64,000 nucleotides of DNA from Asterias amurensis (lineage: Eukaryota > Echinodermata > Asteroidea > Forcipulatida > Asteriidae): assembly GCF_032118995.1 (NCBI RefSeq), contig NC_092650.1:22330001-22394000 (forward strand). The letters are read 5' to 3'. The notes under the pieces were generated by a model, which saw only the letters and a program-made list of their open reading frames with translations, was not told the DNA's origin and did not search any database. Of this stretch, positions 36,590-49,900 are shown one piece after another. Positions within the stretch are counted from its first letter, which is position 1; each line of letters starts with the position of its first letter. The position numbers and the translations under genes were made by a program.

Positions 36590-36969
36590 TTAAAGGCAGT
36601 GGACACTATTGGTAATTACTCAAAATAATTATTAGCATAAAACCTATCTTGGTGACGAGTAATAGGGAGAGGTTGGTGCTATAAAACATTGTGAGAAACG
36701 GTTCCCTCTGAATTGCCATAGATTTTGAGAAAGAAGTAATTTTCCACGAATTTGATTTCGAGACCTCAGATTTAGAACTTGAGGTCTCGACCATCTAAAC
36801 GCACACAACTTCGTGTGACAAGGGTGTTGTTTTCTTTCATTATTATCTCGCAACTTTGATGGCCGATTGAGCTCAAATTTCCACAGGTTATTTATTTTAT
36901 GCATATGTTGAGATACACCAACTGTGAAGGCTAGTCTTTGACAATTACCAATAGTGTCCACTGCTTTTA
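36590..36969. repeat. R1 MITE, full length
   Basis: Both terminal repeats and the R1 interior are present. The central palindrome is partly deleted on one arm. Confidence 0.85.
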
Positions 36970-37589
36970 AAATGATCGTACCACCAGTTTAGAGAAGAGT
37001 TCATATTCGCCTGAGTTTGTACGCACCGTTGGCTTCAGATAGCACAACTGTTTCGAGGACCTGTATGACTTTGATAAGTTGAATAATATACCTTTTTGCA
37101 GGTTTGCTCTCAGCTTTATGTGGATTAGGCAGGCCTAAGGATGGTCATGGTGGAGAAAAATAATTTTGAAATATTTTGGCTTCAACTGCGATATTTATTT
37201 TTAGAAGAATTAATAATGAGAACAAAATATAAGTTTTGATCTGGAATATCCAAAACACAAACAGGGTGTTCACTACTCTCACTTAATAAACGAAACTATT
37301 TTGAGAGCGTTTGATCTCAGCTAAACAAATTCTTGCTATTTTTTTCTGCCTTAAAAATAAATTGCCTGGTAAGCAAGTATTGACCTAGTCGGTTATGCAC
37401 TTTGAGATTTTGCTGACGTCGAGGAAATAAAACCCAAAATGCTGATGCCGACGCAGGGGACATTGTAATCACAAGCTGATTTACTGGACCCGACGTATCC
37501 TTGGTGACGATCAACACCGACAGGTAAACACTCTGTTAAAGGAACATTACATAAAATGTGGTTTTTTGGCCAACAAAATAGTTGTTGTA

Positions 37590-37974
37590 TTAAAGGCAGT
37601 GGACACTATTGGTAATTACTCAAAATATTTATTAGCATAAAACCTTACTTGGTAACGAGTAATGGGGAGAGGTTGGTAGTATAAAACATTGTGAGACACT
37701 GCTCCCTCTGAAGTGGATTAGTTTTCGAGAAAGAAGTTATTTTCTGAGAATCTGATTTCGAGACCTCAGATTTAGAATTTGAGGTCTCGAAATCAAGCAT
37801 CTGAACGCACACAACTTTGTGTGACAAGGGTGTTTTTCTTTCGTTAGTATCTCGCAGCTTCGACAACCGATTTAGCTTAAATTTTCACAGGTTTCTTATT
37901 TTATGCATATGTTGAGATACACCAACTGTGAAAGCTAGTTTTTGACAATGACCAATAGTGTCCACTGCCTTTAA
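37590..37974. repeat. R1 MITE, full length
   Basis: Both ends and the palindrome GAGACCTCA...TGAGGTCTC near 37758-37790 are intact. Confidence 0.85.
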
Positions 37975-38284
37975 GCATTTTATGTAATCCACCATATACA
38001 TTAACTGAAGCCTGTATAAGTTTGAGAACGATCGGCCATCTGGGTCCGAGTTTACGCTCACTGAACGATAAATTCGAGACGGGAATTTGTTTTATTTATT
38101 TCCCATCAAATTATGACATTTCAGACAGAAATTATTACAAGGGATGTTTAATTAGACGATTTGTTTTCTTGACCGATTCTGTGATGTTCCTTTAAAATGA
38201 ACTCACCTAGAAATGGCGTACGTGTGTTTCGAGCAATTATGGCGACAACTAACGACTTTTGATCCACCAGTATCCGGGATAGGG

Positions 38285-38400
38285 GTGACGGTGGGGGGGG
38301 GGGGGTGGGGGTGGAGCAACAACCCAATTGGTGTGGGTTTTTGTGCTCGGAGGAGAGGGGGGCGCACTCGGAGGAGAGGGGGGGGGTCGGTGTTTGAGGG
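38285..38400. repeat. G-rich low-complexity tract
   Basis: Long runs of G separated by short spacers on the plus strand could fold as a G-quadruplex. It lies between copies B and C. Confidence 0.7.
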
Positions 38401-38587
38401 ATTTTGGCACACACTTTATTAAGCCGGTTGTTTTTTGTACAATCGCAGATGTTTTAAATTTACTTGAGCCCACACCCCTTTGCACCCACATTATGACAGC
38501 AACATTTCAATCATAGTCCACCCCGAAGTTACGGGGTGTACCCAACCCGAATAATAACCATCACGACTGAAGAACTGAAAAAACGTA

Positions 38588-38872
38588 GACTTGTTTAAAG
38601 TCTTTAAATGTCTATCGCGGTACAGCGTTCCCGTGACACTGGCGGTATTCTCGTGAGATTGCTTGCAACCGCGAGACAACTGATCTCACGCCTTCGGTCC
38701 CATTTAATAATAGGGAGCGAGTAGTAGTCGACAGCCAGCAGCTTCGCGTGAGAGCAGTGATCTCGCGAGAGTGGTAGTATTCGGTCGCAGAGACCTGGAT
38801 CGTTACACAACCACCACGACTCGACGCGAGCGCGACAGACCATTACGACTTGTCACAAGTCTAGAAAACCAC
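38588..38872. repeat. R10 foldback element, diverged
   Basis: GTCTATCGCGGTACAGCGTT at the left and GCGCGACAGACCATTACG at the right, as in the copy at 5933-6155. Confidence 0.65.
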
Positions 38873-39456
38873 GGAACACATCTAAAGTAACACATGAACG
38901 CCACTGCTCCAATCAATTTGGGTTGATTTTCACAGTCTACTATTTTTGTGAAGAATGTAAACGCTGGAGTGACTTGGACTTTGCATCCGGGTTGTGAAAA
39001 AGTCTCTAGTGGAAATGTATATAAACGCCCTCTATCGACAGCCTAATTCCATAAGATTTCAATCACTTTCTTAACCACCTGGTTCGTCATCAATGTTCTC
39101 CAATAATTCCACGAAATCACCTAAAACCACAGATTAATCTTCATCCATCAACCAGTTAATTCCCCGTGCGTGCAGTATAAAAGTGAGTAGGACTTGTCAT
39201 ATTTTGTTATCTCTGAAGATGAGCTATTGGGAGAAGTTTGTGGCTTGTTTATAAGTCACATGGCCTGCTCGGGAAACGTTTGTTATTTACCAGTTGCGAT
39301 ATGGTAGTTTTACCGTAGTTACAGAAGTTCCCGGGTACGTTATCAAAGTTGTTGATTATTAAGGGTACTGGTGCTGTATCTCTTTTATGCTGGGCTTTAT
39401 AATTACCCAGTTGCTCTAAAGGTTTACATGCCAGGACAGTACTGTTCCAGTTATCA

Positions 39457-39806
39457 AAGGAACACGTTGCCTTTGATCGGTCGAGTTGGTCTTTGAAAAT
39501 CGTTTGTAACCGTTTGTTATAGAATGCATAATGGTAGAAAGATGTTGTAAAAGTAGAATACAATGATCCACACAAACATGCCTCGAAGTTGCGTGGTTTT
39601 ACTTTTACCTCGTCCACTAACACGGTCGGTCATTTATATGGGAGTAAATTTTTTTAGTTCGCAGACTAAAACGAACACCACGCAATTTCGAGATAAATAT
39701 TTGAGTAGGTCAATGTGTTCCACTTTTAAAACATCTTTCCTATAACAAACGGTTATTTAACGCTTTTTATGGACCAACTCGCACGATCCAAGGCATGTGT
39801 TCCTTT
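39457..39806. repeat. R4 foldback element, one arm decayed
   Basis: Left end AAAGGAACACGTTGCC and right end CATGTGTTCCTTT; the centre palindrome is partly lost. Confidence 0.75.
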
Positions 39807-39899
39807 ACGCCTTTCTTGTTATGAGATTATTTGGGTGTAAAGATTTATGGAGTCGAGTATGGAAATTTTAGTCATTTTCTATTTTCCTTGTAGTACGGC

Positions 39900-40184
39900 G
39901 TTTAAAGGTACTAGACACTATTGGTAACTACTCAAAATAATTGTTAGCGTGAAAACTTACTTGGTAACAAGGGATGGAGAGCTGTTGATAGTATAAACAA
40001 TGTGAAAAACGGCTCCCTCTAAAGTAAAGTAGATATAAATAATAAATTGCTTCAGCTGAAGTTTGTCATTATGCATCTTATTCTCATGCAAATTTTCACA
40101 GATTGTTATTTAAATGCATATGTTGGGGTACATCAAGTGAGAAAAATGGTCTTTGACAATTACCAAACGTGTCTGTGCCTTTAA
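39900..40184. repeat. Diverged R1-related MITE
   Basis: The left end TTAAAGGTACTAGACACTAT and a decayed right end place it with the older R1 subfamily. Confidence 0.6.
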
Positions 40185-40315
40185 TTGTCAACGATTCCGA
40201 AGAGAATAAAAATTGCACTCTGTGCCTGATGTAATTAAAAACCTTAAGAATGTTGCCCAATTGTCATTTGGGTCACACAGTTCTGGCGTGACTGTAGATG
40301 GGGTTTCTCAAATAT

Positions 40316-40572
40316 TGGGTGTGTTTGTTTAACTTCCCTGCGTCTACCCAGCGGTGCTCACTCAGGTGAGCCCCTGACAGGAGCTAATCGAACGACCACT
40401 CACCGCTCCCGTAGTGACGTAGTTTACCTGTGGCCAGCCCCCAAGTGACCCACTCCACAAGCAGGGCACTGGGGGCTGACCTTGGTGAGCCCCTGGAATG
40501 AGCCAAAAGCTATTCGAACGCACCGGGGACGACCGGGGATTACGCAGGAAAGCTAAACGAATGCACCCATTA
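40316..40572. repeat. R8 foldback element, longer relative
   Basis: Ends ATTGGGTGTGTTTGTTTAAC and AGCTAAACGAATGCACCCAT, with GGTGAGCCCCTG repeats inside. Confidence 0.75.
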
Positions 40573-41250
40573 TTATAAGCATCCTTGTCCCAAGTTTAAT
40601 TTTGTTTCATTGTTGTTTTAAATGAATTGTCTGACTATACAAACAACATTGAAATTGTGTTTATAACAAACTGCGTTTGATATTGTTTATTTTCAAGAGG
40701 TTTGAAAACAATATTTTTTTCCGTTCGGTTTGCTAAACTTTTACAAATACTTCTAATACTTCATTTTATCCAAAACACACATACAACTGATGATAATAAT
40801 GATTAAAACAATCTTTATTTAAGACAGTTTATTTTGTGTTCGTTTAGATAATCACTTGAACATGTCTTTGATTTCAATTTTAACAAAAACTCATGTACAA
40901 GACGAATAAACGTGGACGTCATTGCTTACGATGTAACGCCAACAATAATACTGTATTAATTTCGGTTAATGGGTATTCAGTACTTTTCCGGAGTTATGTG
41001 AACAAAAGCGCAAGCATATTACTCTTATAGGATTCGAACCCGCGACATAAGTAATAAGCTTTTTTAGGATATGGCAAACACAATGCTACGACACTATAAG
41101 GTTTGGTTAAATTTGTTTGTATACACCCAAACCAAACACCTACAGTGTCCACCACTTCTAAAAATACCAACTTTAGAGCAGTGTCTTACCAACTATCTTG
41201 CAAGATAGCCCGGTTGCTGTAGAGGCAGTTCGAATACTAGTTTAAGAAAC
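40573..41250. other. Intergenic stretch between copies B and C
   Basis: AT-rich, with a diverged tRNA-SINE head near 41025-41055 and another at 41170-41240. No gene seen. Confidence 0.5.
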
Positions 41251-41257
41251 GGGTAAT

Positions 41258-41595
41258 TTAAAGGCAGTGGACACTATTGGTAATTACTCAAAATTATTAT
41301 TAGCATAAAACGTTTCTTGGTGACGAGTAATGAAATGCCATAGTTTTCGAGAAAGAAGTTAATTCCATGAACTTGATTTTGAGACCTCAGATTTAGAACT
41401 TGAGGTCTCGAAATCAACCATCTAAACGCACACAACTTCGTGTGACAAGGGCGTTTTTTCTTTCATTATTATCTCGGAAGTTGGATGACCGATTGAGCTC
41501 AAATTTCCACAGGTTTGTTATTTTATGCCAATGTTGAGATACACCAACTGTGAAGGTTAGTCTTTGACAATTACCAATAGTGTCCACCTACTTTA
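41258..41595. repeat. R1 MITE
   Basis: GGCAGTGGACACTATTGG at the left, ACCAATAGTGTCCACC at the right, central palindrome present. Slightly shortened. Confidence 0.8.
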
Positions 41596-41969
41596 ACAAT
41601 TTAACATACAATAATAATGTGAACTCAACTTTAGTAGTGCGTCAATAGAACATAATCTTACTATTTACAATGCGAATACAATAAGGTTTTAGAAGAAGAA
41701 AAATGCCACAATAAAACAAAATCATATTAACCATACATAGTTTGGTACAATTAAGTTTTCATTTTGATACAGTTTTATCACTATGTGTGTTGATCGAAAA
41801 CTAAGTATAATGGGATTGAGTTTGTACTTTGACAATAACTAAATTAATATCTCACTCCAGTGACTTGTTATTTTGCATAACATAAAGTGAAAGATAAACG
41901 ATCATGAATACTAACCGTTTTTGAATATTATTCACTGTCCTGTTTTGCTCTTATTTATGTTGTTCTAAA

Positions 41970-42162
41970 GCCCGGTTCATACTTCCTGCGAATGCGAATG
42001 CGATACGATTGTTGACGTCACAAATTCGCAACGAATAGTTCGCAGCAGGGCAACTTTGCCAAACTCACTTGCGAATATCGCTGCGAAAGGAGGGTTGTGA
42101 CGTCAAATTTACGTCAAATTCGCTTCGCATTCGCATTCACACGAAGTATGAACCGGGCTTTA
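41970..42162. repeat. R6 inverted-repeat MITE
   Basis: Ends AAAGCCCGGTTCATACTTCC and GAAGTATGAACCGGGCTTTA; interior ATTCGCA/TGCGAAT repeats. Confidence 0.85.
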
Positions 42163-42364
42163 CTCAAATTGTTCTACTAATTGAAAGCTCATACAACTTT
42201 TGTCTGCTTGTTGGTTTCCCCTGTTCAAACAAGCAGTCAATGAATACGTCATGAACGATTACACGCAACCTCTTAGTGGCGCTGTTGCTGCTTGGTACTG
42301 TGACATACCAAGTAGTTGTAATATTAATTATAATACTATGATACTAATAATACTATTATTTTTT

Positions 42365-42560
42365 TATGCAAGTCACCACACCCACAAGGCCTGAAGGCCA
42401 CTTCAAGGCGTGGGCTACAAATCAATTATTTTCCAGAGGCCTTTGCCACCTACTCCTGGGTCTGAAACAAGGTTACCCCCTTTACGTTCCATACGACTGT
42501 AGGCTTGGGTATCATCCATCAGAAACCTAGTTGGTAGAGCAGTAAGCACTACCTCCCAAA
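42365..42560. repeat. Dispersed repeat, copy 1
   Basis: GGCCTGAAGGCCACTTCAAG at 42389 and ATCATCCATCAGAAACCTAG match a second copy at 44060-44260. Joined to a SINE fragment at its right. Confidence 0.7.
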
Positions 42561-42690
42561 CTTTCGAAGCAATCATGGTTAAGTGTCTTGCTCAAAGACA
42601 CAGGTGTCACGATCAGGGGTCAAACCCACACTCAGCTGGTCAGACACCAGAGCTTGAATCCGGTGCTTCTAACCGGTAGGCCAAGAAAAC
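42560..42690 (-). mobile_element. tRNA-derived SINE head fragment
   Basis: The minus strand carries GGCCTACCGGTTAGAAGCAC, GGGTTTGACCCC and GAGCAAGACACTTAACCATG, in the order of the head and core of the SINE at 60985. Confidence 0.75.
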
Positions 42691-43940
42691 TCAGTTTGGG
42701 GTGTGTCTGAAATGGTCCCAGTTACGGCTGGAACAGAGTATGGTCAAGACCCAAGAATAGGTCAAACTGAGACAGAATCAAAGCTTAAATCCAAATATTA
42801 AGCCAGTTTCAACTGAGTTGACCAAGAAATCTGCGGCCAGGGGTCGATTTCACAAATATTTACTTTAGGACTAGTCCTAACTTAGGAGAAATAAAAACGA
42901 ATGGCTATAGTCGACCCTGTGGTTTAATGAGCTCTTTTTAGTGTGAGAAATATGTTATCGAACGAAAGGGATGCTCCTTTGTTTAATGTTGTTCTGAAGC
43001 CACTCAATAAATTTGATACAAACAAATTGTGTTAGCCTTGTTGTTAAGTTTGGTAGTGTAAAGTGATTTGAAAACCTAAATATTGTGGATTTCGATGCTG
43101 TACATATTCGTTATGTTCACAGTATCTGCTTTAGTATTTACATAAAGTTAACGGTTACTTTGTTTCGGTAGTAGGCGTGCAGCCCACATACCACACACCA
43201 GCCTCTGGGGTCACTAAAGGCACTTAAGAACGCCAACGGGTCTTCGGTTAATACATACCTACTGACCTGAATTGGAAGACAAATTGAAAGGGAGAAGAAC
43301 ATTTGCAATCCACAAACGCACTTGAATGTTACCTTGGATGTCAGAACATTAGCTCTCAACCAAATGGTTCCAGATTGTTAGTTGCATCGAACAAGTCTAT
43401 TCATGGGGACTCTATTAAAGGGCCAACTCAGTTTTCTGATGCACTCATTTTGTTATCATTTTTATTTTATTTTATTTTTTAAACTTTTATTCTCTTTCAG
43501 AAGCAACATTTGATCGGACGTCTTAAACAAAATGGTTTTTGGTTTCATTCCGATTTTTGTTTGTGCCAGTCAAAAGGTTAAGTTCATTACCGTTTTGAAA
43601 TAAACCTTCACATTCAGGAATGAACTTACCAATCTGTTGAGACCATTGTTTGAAATGTGACGTAATCGAAATTTGTATTGATTTTGAAAACAAAATGCCC
43701 ATGTAAAAAATATGAAGCCACTGTTTTTTTACACCGTTTTAGCTGAGGTTAGATACTTGTAACTAAATCCCCTGCTGCTCTAGGGACTATTAATACCATA
43801 TATTGCAAAATGAGTGCATCACAAAACTCAATTTGAATTTGAAGCTGTTGTAAAACATGGCGATGATTCCGTGCCACATAACAAACAGAAATAACAAATT
43901 TGCTCCCTCTGCAGAGAACTTGGGGAAAATAATCTCAGTC

Positions 43941-46900
43941 TCAATCCGTCTTTTTCGCTCCTGGAGCAATGTACAAGAATCTCTGCAGAAAACACGTGAG
44001 GGAATCTATAAGAGAAAACACAAGACACAGTTTTTTATTAAGTAAATAATACCCTCTAATTTTGTTTTTCATGCAAGTCGCCATACACACAAAACCTGAA
44101 GGCCACTTCAAGGTGTGGGCTACACCCAACAATTGTTCCTGTGGCCGTTGCCACCCACTCATGTGGCTGAAACAGGGTTACCCCTTTTACAGTCCAGCTT
44201 GGGTACCATCCATCAGAAGCCTGACTGGTAGAGCAGAAATCAGGTTTCCCTACAGACAGTGTGATACATTGTATTGGTCCACATGCGATCTGAAGGTACA
44301 ATGGGGTCGGGCAACATATGTACATTCATTGGCTATACATTTATGGTATGGTTACATTAAGACACAACTTTGCGGGCACATTTAAGTAGAGCGATATTAA
44401 GGTACTACTTTGTTGGCTACATTTTGGTCAGGGCTACATTACGTTTTAAGTTTGGGGCAACATATTGCGTATTGTCGATTTCTTACCCATTGCATCGGTA
44501 AACCACACGGGCTTATTCTCCCACCAGACGAAGAAGAAGTAAACTGGTACCCCGGCGACTGTTATAGCAGCCCCGATGCCCACATCTACTGGTGAGGAGT
44601 AAATGGAGACGCCTACCACGAACAACGCGCATATAATGAAGATGATTGGTAGGATGATGGGAACCTGTTAAACAAAACATTAAGAGTTGTAAGTATTGTT
44701 TGAAGCTTTGTATGGTATGGATAAATAAGAAGGAACCATTTAAAAAAAAATAGTAAACTTACAGGTACAGCCAAACCTCTTTTGTGTAAGTATTGGCTCC
44801 GAGAAGAGCTGGTGTGGTCTTGACGTTACGAACAGTAAACCAGCAGCCCAGCATTCTCCTGAAGACGGGCAGAGTATACTGTTCGAAACGTCAAGACCAC
44901 ACCGGCTCTTCTCAGAGCCAATACTTACACAAAAGAGGTTTGGCTGTACCTATAAGTTCACTCTTTAGTTTCTTCCTTTAAAGAATTGTATCACAAATTT
45001 TGATTTTACCATACACCGATAGTGTTAGCACTGCATACTCAGTAGGCTACTTTCCTGAGCTCGGTAAAACAGTCATATTACTCGATTTGGATTCGAACCC
45101 ACGATCTTTGCAATTCTAGAGGCAGTTCGAATCATATCTACCTGCTCTGTCTGTATTAATTATATTGTATTTGTATTGGATCCTGCCTTTGTATGGGCAC
45201 TCTCTCCCTGTTAAAACAAGCTGTGCTTTCTTGGTTGTTACCCCCCAATTTCCTGCATTTGTGTGTATCACTTTTAATGTTGTACTGAACTGAACTGAAC
45301 TGAACTGGATCTCGTTGGTCTAGTTGGTAATAACACAAGTTTGTATTTTCTAATTGCACATTAGGCGTGTAAATATTTCATTATGAACGTAATCACTCCA
45401 CGCTACATATAGATTATAATGCAGTGACCTTTGACCCGAGTTCTTACCTTAAATGGCCTTGGCATATCCGGGTACTTCCATCTGAAGTAAGGAATCGACG
45501 CCACTGCGATTGAGATGAACAACCAACGAGTGAAACTCAAATAGTTGATGAGTGTGTTGATATCGGGACTCATAAGCATAGCAATCACAATAGGGAACTA
45601 GAAAATAAATAACATAAAATTAAACAATAACTGTATTGAAATTCTGGAAGCTGAAAGAAATTTAATGAAATTCATCAGCAAAGCAATCACACTAAAAAAA
45701 TAAAATGGTAAATGAATCAAAACAACCAACGAGTGAAATTCAAGTAGTTAATGAGTGTGTTGATATCGGGACTCATGAGCATAGCAATCACAACAGGGAA
45801 TCTAGAAAGTAAATAACATAAAATTAACAAACTATAGTGAAATTTGGGGAGCTGGAAGAAACTCAAGGAATTCATCAGCTAATCAATCACACTATTAGAA
45901 CTACAATGGTAAATGGATCAAAACAATGAAATTCAAGTAGTTAATGAGTGTGTTTATATCGGGACTCATGAGCATAGCAATCACAATTGGGAACTAGAAA
46001 ATAAATAACATAAAACTAAACATAATTGCATTTGTGCACAAACGCATAGCTGTTTCGTCAATAAATTTTCAAATTCTCAACTGAATTAGATTTTTTGTGT
46101 GTATTCAAAGCAGTTAGCCCAATTAGGCATAAATAAAAGAGAAATTCCTTTTATACCATGTTTAGTTAGCAACTGATGACTTAAAGGTGCACAAATTTAA
46201 ACATTCATAACAAATCGTGTGATGACGTCATCATAACGGCATTTTATAATTCACAAGAACTTGCCAATATCTAACAACCTACCAAGTTTCAACAAAGTCG
46301 CATTGTTGCTACGGGAGTTATACGACTTCAAAAAGTGCAATCACGTGATCCCCGATGACGTCATTGATCTGAAACTTCACACATATGATGCCTGCCTGAC
46401 AGTAAACGTGTGTGTAAAATTTGAAGTGATTACACTAAACTTCACCACACACATCTTCAAAAAGTCCGTTTTAATGAGTTTTCAACCTGCCGCTAGTGGG
46501 CGCTGATGCGTTTAGTTATTTCATCGATATTTGTTTTGAACTGCCCACCCTTGCTAGACACTATCAACTTCATAACTTTTGCACATTTGAATTAGAGGGC
46601 ACATCCGGTTTCGACTGGAAGTAGAGGTCATGTGAGGTCACGCACACAAAATAAAATGAAGACCTAATTTATCCCTACCCACCCGCAAACAAAAACCTGC
46701 GGTCTCTTGTGGCTGATTTGATATAGATTTTCAAACAGTTAACATAAAACACCTTTAAGATGATGTCACGTGACCGGTGATGACGTCATCATGAAATCCT
46801 TGCTTTAGGATCATCATCATAGGACCAATACCTTTCATGACGGAGCTTGCAATTGCTTGTGTACAGTTAAGAATGTGCATGAGGATATTACCTGTGTATA

Positions 46901-49900
46901 AAATGCAACTACATAAAGAATACACGCAATCGGGTGTGTGTACAAGGACACGGCATGGTATTTGTGTACAAATGATTACGCACATAGGCATGGCATTGAC
47001 TGCGTGTACAAATGATTACGCACATTGGCATGGCATTGTACTTTGTGTACAAATGATTACGCACATTGGCATGGCAATGTGTGCGTGAGGCTATGGCACG
47101 CAACCTTATTGCACAAATAAATAGCGGTTTCGTCAATAACATTTCAAGTTTCTCATTTGAGTTTTAAATTTGTTGTGTATTCAAAGCAATTTTCGTGTAC
47201 AAATGATTACGCACATTGGCATGGCAATGTGTGCGTGAGGCTATGGCACGCAACCTTATGGCATTGCACAAATACATAGCTGTTTCGTCAATAACATTTC
47301 AAATTTCTCATTTGAGTTTTAAATTTGTTGTGTATTCAAGGCAATTTGCCCGAAGTGGCATAAATAAAGAAATAATTTGGATTATACCATGTTCAGATAG
47401 CAATTGATGTGTTAAAGGTGTAAAAATGGAAAAAATCATTAAAAGTCATGTGATGACGTCATCATGACGTCATTCCACAATTCACGAGAACTTGCCAATA
47501 TCTAACGATCTACGTAGTTTCAACATAATGGCATCATTACTTTGAGAGTTATACGACTTCAAAAAGTGCACCTTTAATACCGCGTCACGTGACTCCTGAT
47601 GACGTTATTGATCTGAAACTTCACACACATGATGCCTGCCAGACAGTAAACGTGTGTGTAAAATTTAAAGTGATTACAAAAAACTTCGCCACAGACATCT
47701 TCAAAAAGTCCATTTTGAAGAAACTTCAACCTGCCACTAGAGGGCGCTGTTGCAATTTATGACGTTATCAATACTTTTTTTGAACTGCCCACCCTCGCTA
47801 GACACTTCGTCCAGGGAAAGCAACTTCATAACTGTTACCACTTTTGAGTTACAGGGCACTTCCGTTTTTGGCCCGTTTCGAGTAGAGGTCATGTGAGGTC
47901 ACGCACATGAAATAAAATGAAGACCCAATTAATCCCTACCCAATCGATTGCAATCCCGTTAACAGAAAGCTACGGTCTCTTGTGGTTGATTTGATATAGA
48001 TTTTCAAATATTTAAATAAAACACCTTTAAGATGACGTCACGTGACCGGTGATGACGTCATCATGACGAATTTCTTTTAGGACCCTCCTTGCACCAATGC
48101 CCTTCACTGAAAGTTTCATTGCAATTGCTCTTTAGGAACCATGCAAAAAAATGCGAATACTGAATAATCTTGAAACAACCAAATAAAAAACCGAACAAAA
48201 ACAATAGCTGTTTCGCTGCGCTGCGCTACGCTACGAAACAGCTAATTAACAAACTATAGTGAAATTCAGGAAGCTGAATGAAACTCATGGAATTCATCAG
48301 CTAATCATTCACACTAAAGAACTAGAATGGTAAATGACCCAAAACAACCAACGAGTGAAATTCAAGTAGTTAATGAGTGTGTTGATATCGGGACTCATGA
48401 GCATAGCAATCACAATAGGGAATCTAGAAAGTAAATAACATAAAATTAACAAACTATAGTGAAATTTGGGGAGCTGAAAGAAACTCAAGGAATTCATCAG
48501 CTAATCAATCACACTATTAGAACTACAATGGTAAATGGATCAAAACAACCAACGAGTGAAGTTCAAGTAGTTAATGAGTGTGTTGATATCGGGATTCATG
48601 AGCATAGCAATCACAATAGGGAATCTAGAAAGTAAATAACATAAAATTAACAAACTCTAGTGAAATTTGGGGAGCTGGAAGAAACTCAAGGAATTCATCA
48701 GCAAATCAATCACACTAAAGAACTAGAATGGTAAATGACCCAAAACAACCACCGAGTGATGTGAACTCAAGTAGTTGAGTGACGTGTTGATATATTGGGA
48801 CTCATGAGCATAGCAATCACATAGGGAACTAGAAAGGTAAATCAATCAAAAGTGAAAATCAAGAGATTGAAATAAACTCAAGAAACTCATTATAGCATAT
48901 CAATCACATTAATGAACTAGAAGCAACAAACGAGTGAAACTCTAGTAATTGGTGAGTGTTTTGATATCGGGGCTTATGAAAACAAATCAAACTTAACAAT
49001 TAACATGCATCTATGTCTGATTTCATCTGACACTGGCTACATCTACGGTTAAGTCTACGACTCTGGCTACAGTTTAGCTTAGAGTACGGATAATTTGAAA
49101 AGCATTTAAAATGTTGTTTATAAACTTGTGTAATGAACTTCTTTTTACCGAAACAACTGCCGCTGGAAGTGGTGACTTGTAATTTATGTGTATCATGCCG
49201 AGAACCTGAGGCATTACCCCCTCTCTTGACGACACCATCAATATTCTGAAACAAAAGTGAAAAGATGAGGTGATATTGTGTGATTGATTGCTGATTATTC
49301 TGAAACCTCAACTAAATTCACGCATTGAGATTTCAAACTGATTTTGGTAAAAATTAATTACCTTTTTTATCAATCACCACTTTATATAACACTAAAAGTT
49401 TTGCAAATAACATTCGTTGGGGCGACAATGTTGTGTTTGCTTGTGACCAAAGAGCCATAATATTTCTTTTCGCCGAAAGTTCTATTGAGCAGCCGTTTGG
49501 GACACCAGCCGAAACTTTACGTTACGTGCTCGGCCCGTCCAGGACTTTTTGTCTTCAAAGGTTTGCTTAATATGAAACAATTAATTGGTAAACTTGATTT
49601 AGCTAAAACAATACTAAGCACGGGGAAAGGGTCACCTCCTGAAGTACAAACACTCTTGCATATTAATTTGTGAATGGTTCACTGCTAAAATTGCTCACAG
49701 AATAATTCTCAGCGGTTTCACTTTAAACCACGTACCTTGGAAACAAATTGGGAAACTTATTTATCTCAAAAATGTCAAACGCAGAAAACAGTTAATTACT
49801 GAAGTACAAACACATGCACTGTTTGTGTCTGGTGTAGTGCTAAAACAATTTGCGAAATAATTCTCAGTTATTTGACATTAAGGACACGTACCTTGCGAAT

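Larger units (their letters stand above)
45598..48990. repeat. About 200-bp tandem array of exon 8 acceptor plus partial exon 8 of copy C, interrupted
   Basis: Beyond the real exon 8 (45448-45597), six partial copies lie at about 45717-45801, 45929-45995, 48347-48424, 48547-48627, 48749-48834 and 48905-48985. Each spans the intron end and about 26 codons (as in PDINTLINYLNFTRWL), then leaves homology before the donor. A 2.2-kb unrelated insertion (46020-48243) splits the array. Confidence 0.88.

Noticed and set aside
38148-38491. Proline-rich open frames
   Set aside because: Arise from the G-rich tract; no gene context.
43138-43359. Open frame downstream of copy C with an acceptor-like start
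   Set aside because: It has a plausible acceptor and a stop but no phase partner or similarity, and copy C already has a matching exon 10 at 43941-44005.
48203-48243. Helitron 3' end
   Set aside because: A hairpin is present, but the CTRR terminus about 10 bases after it and the A/T insertion context are not.
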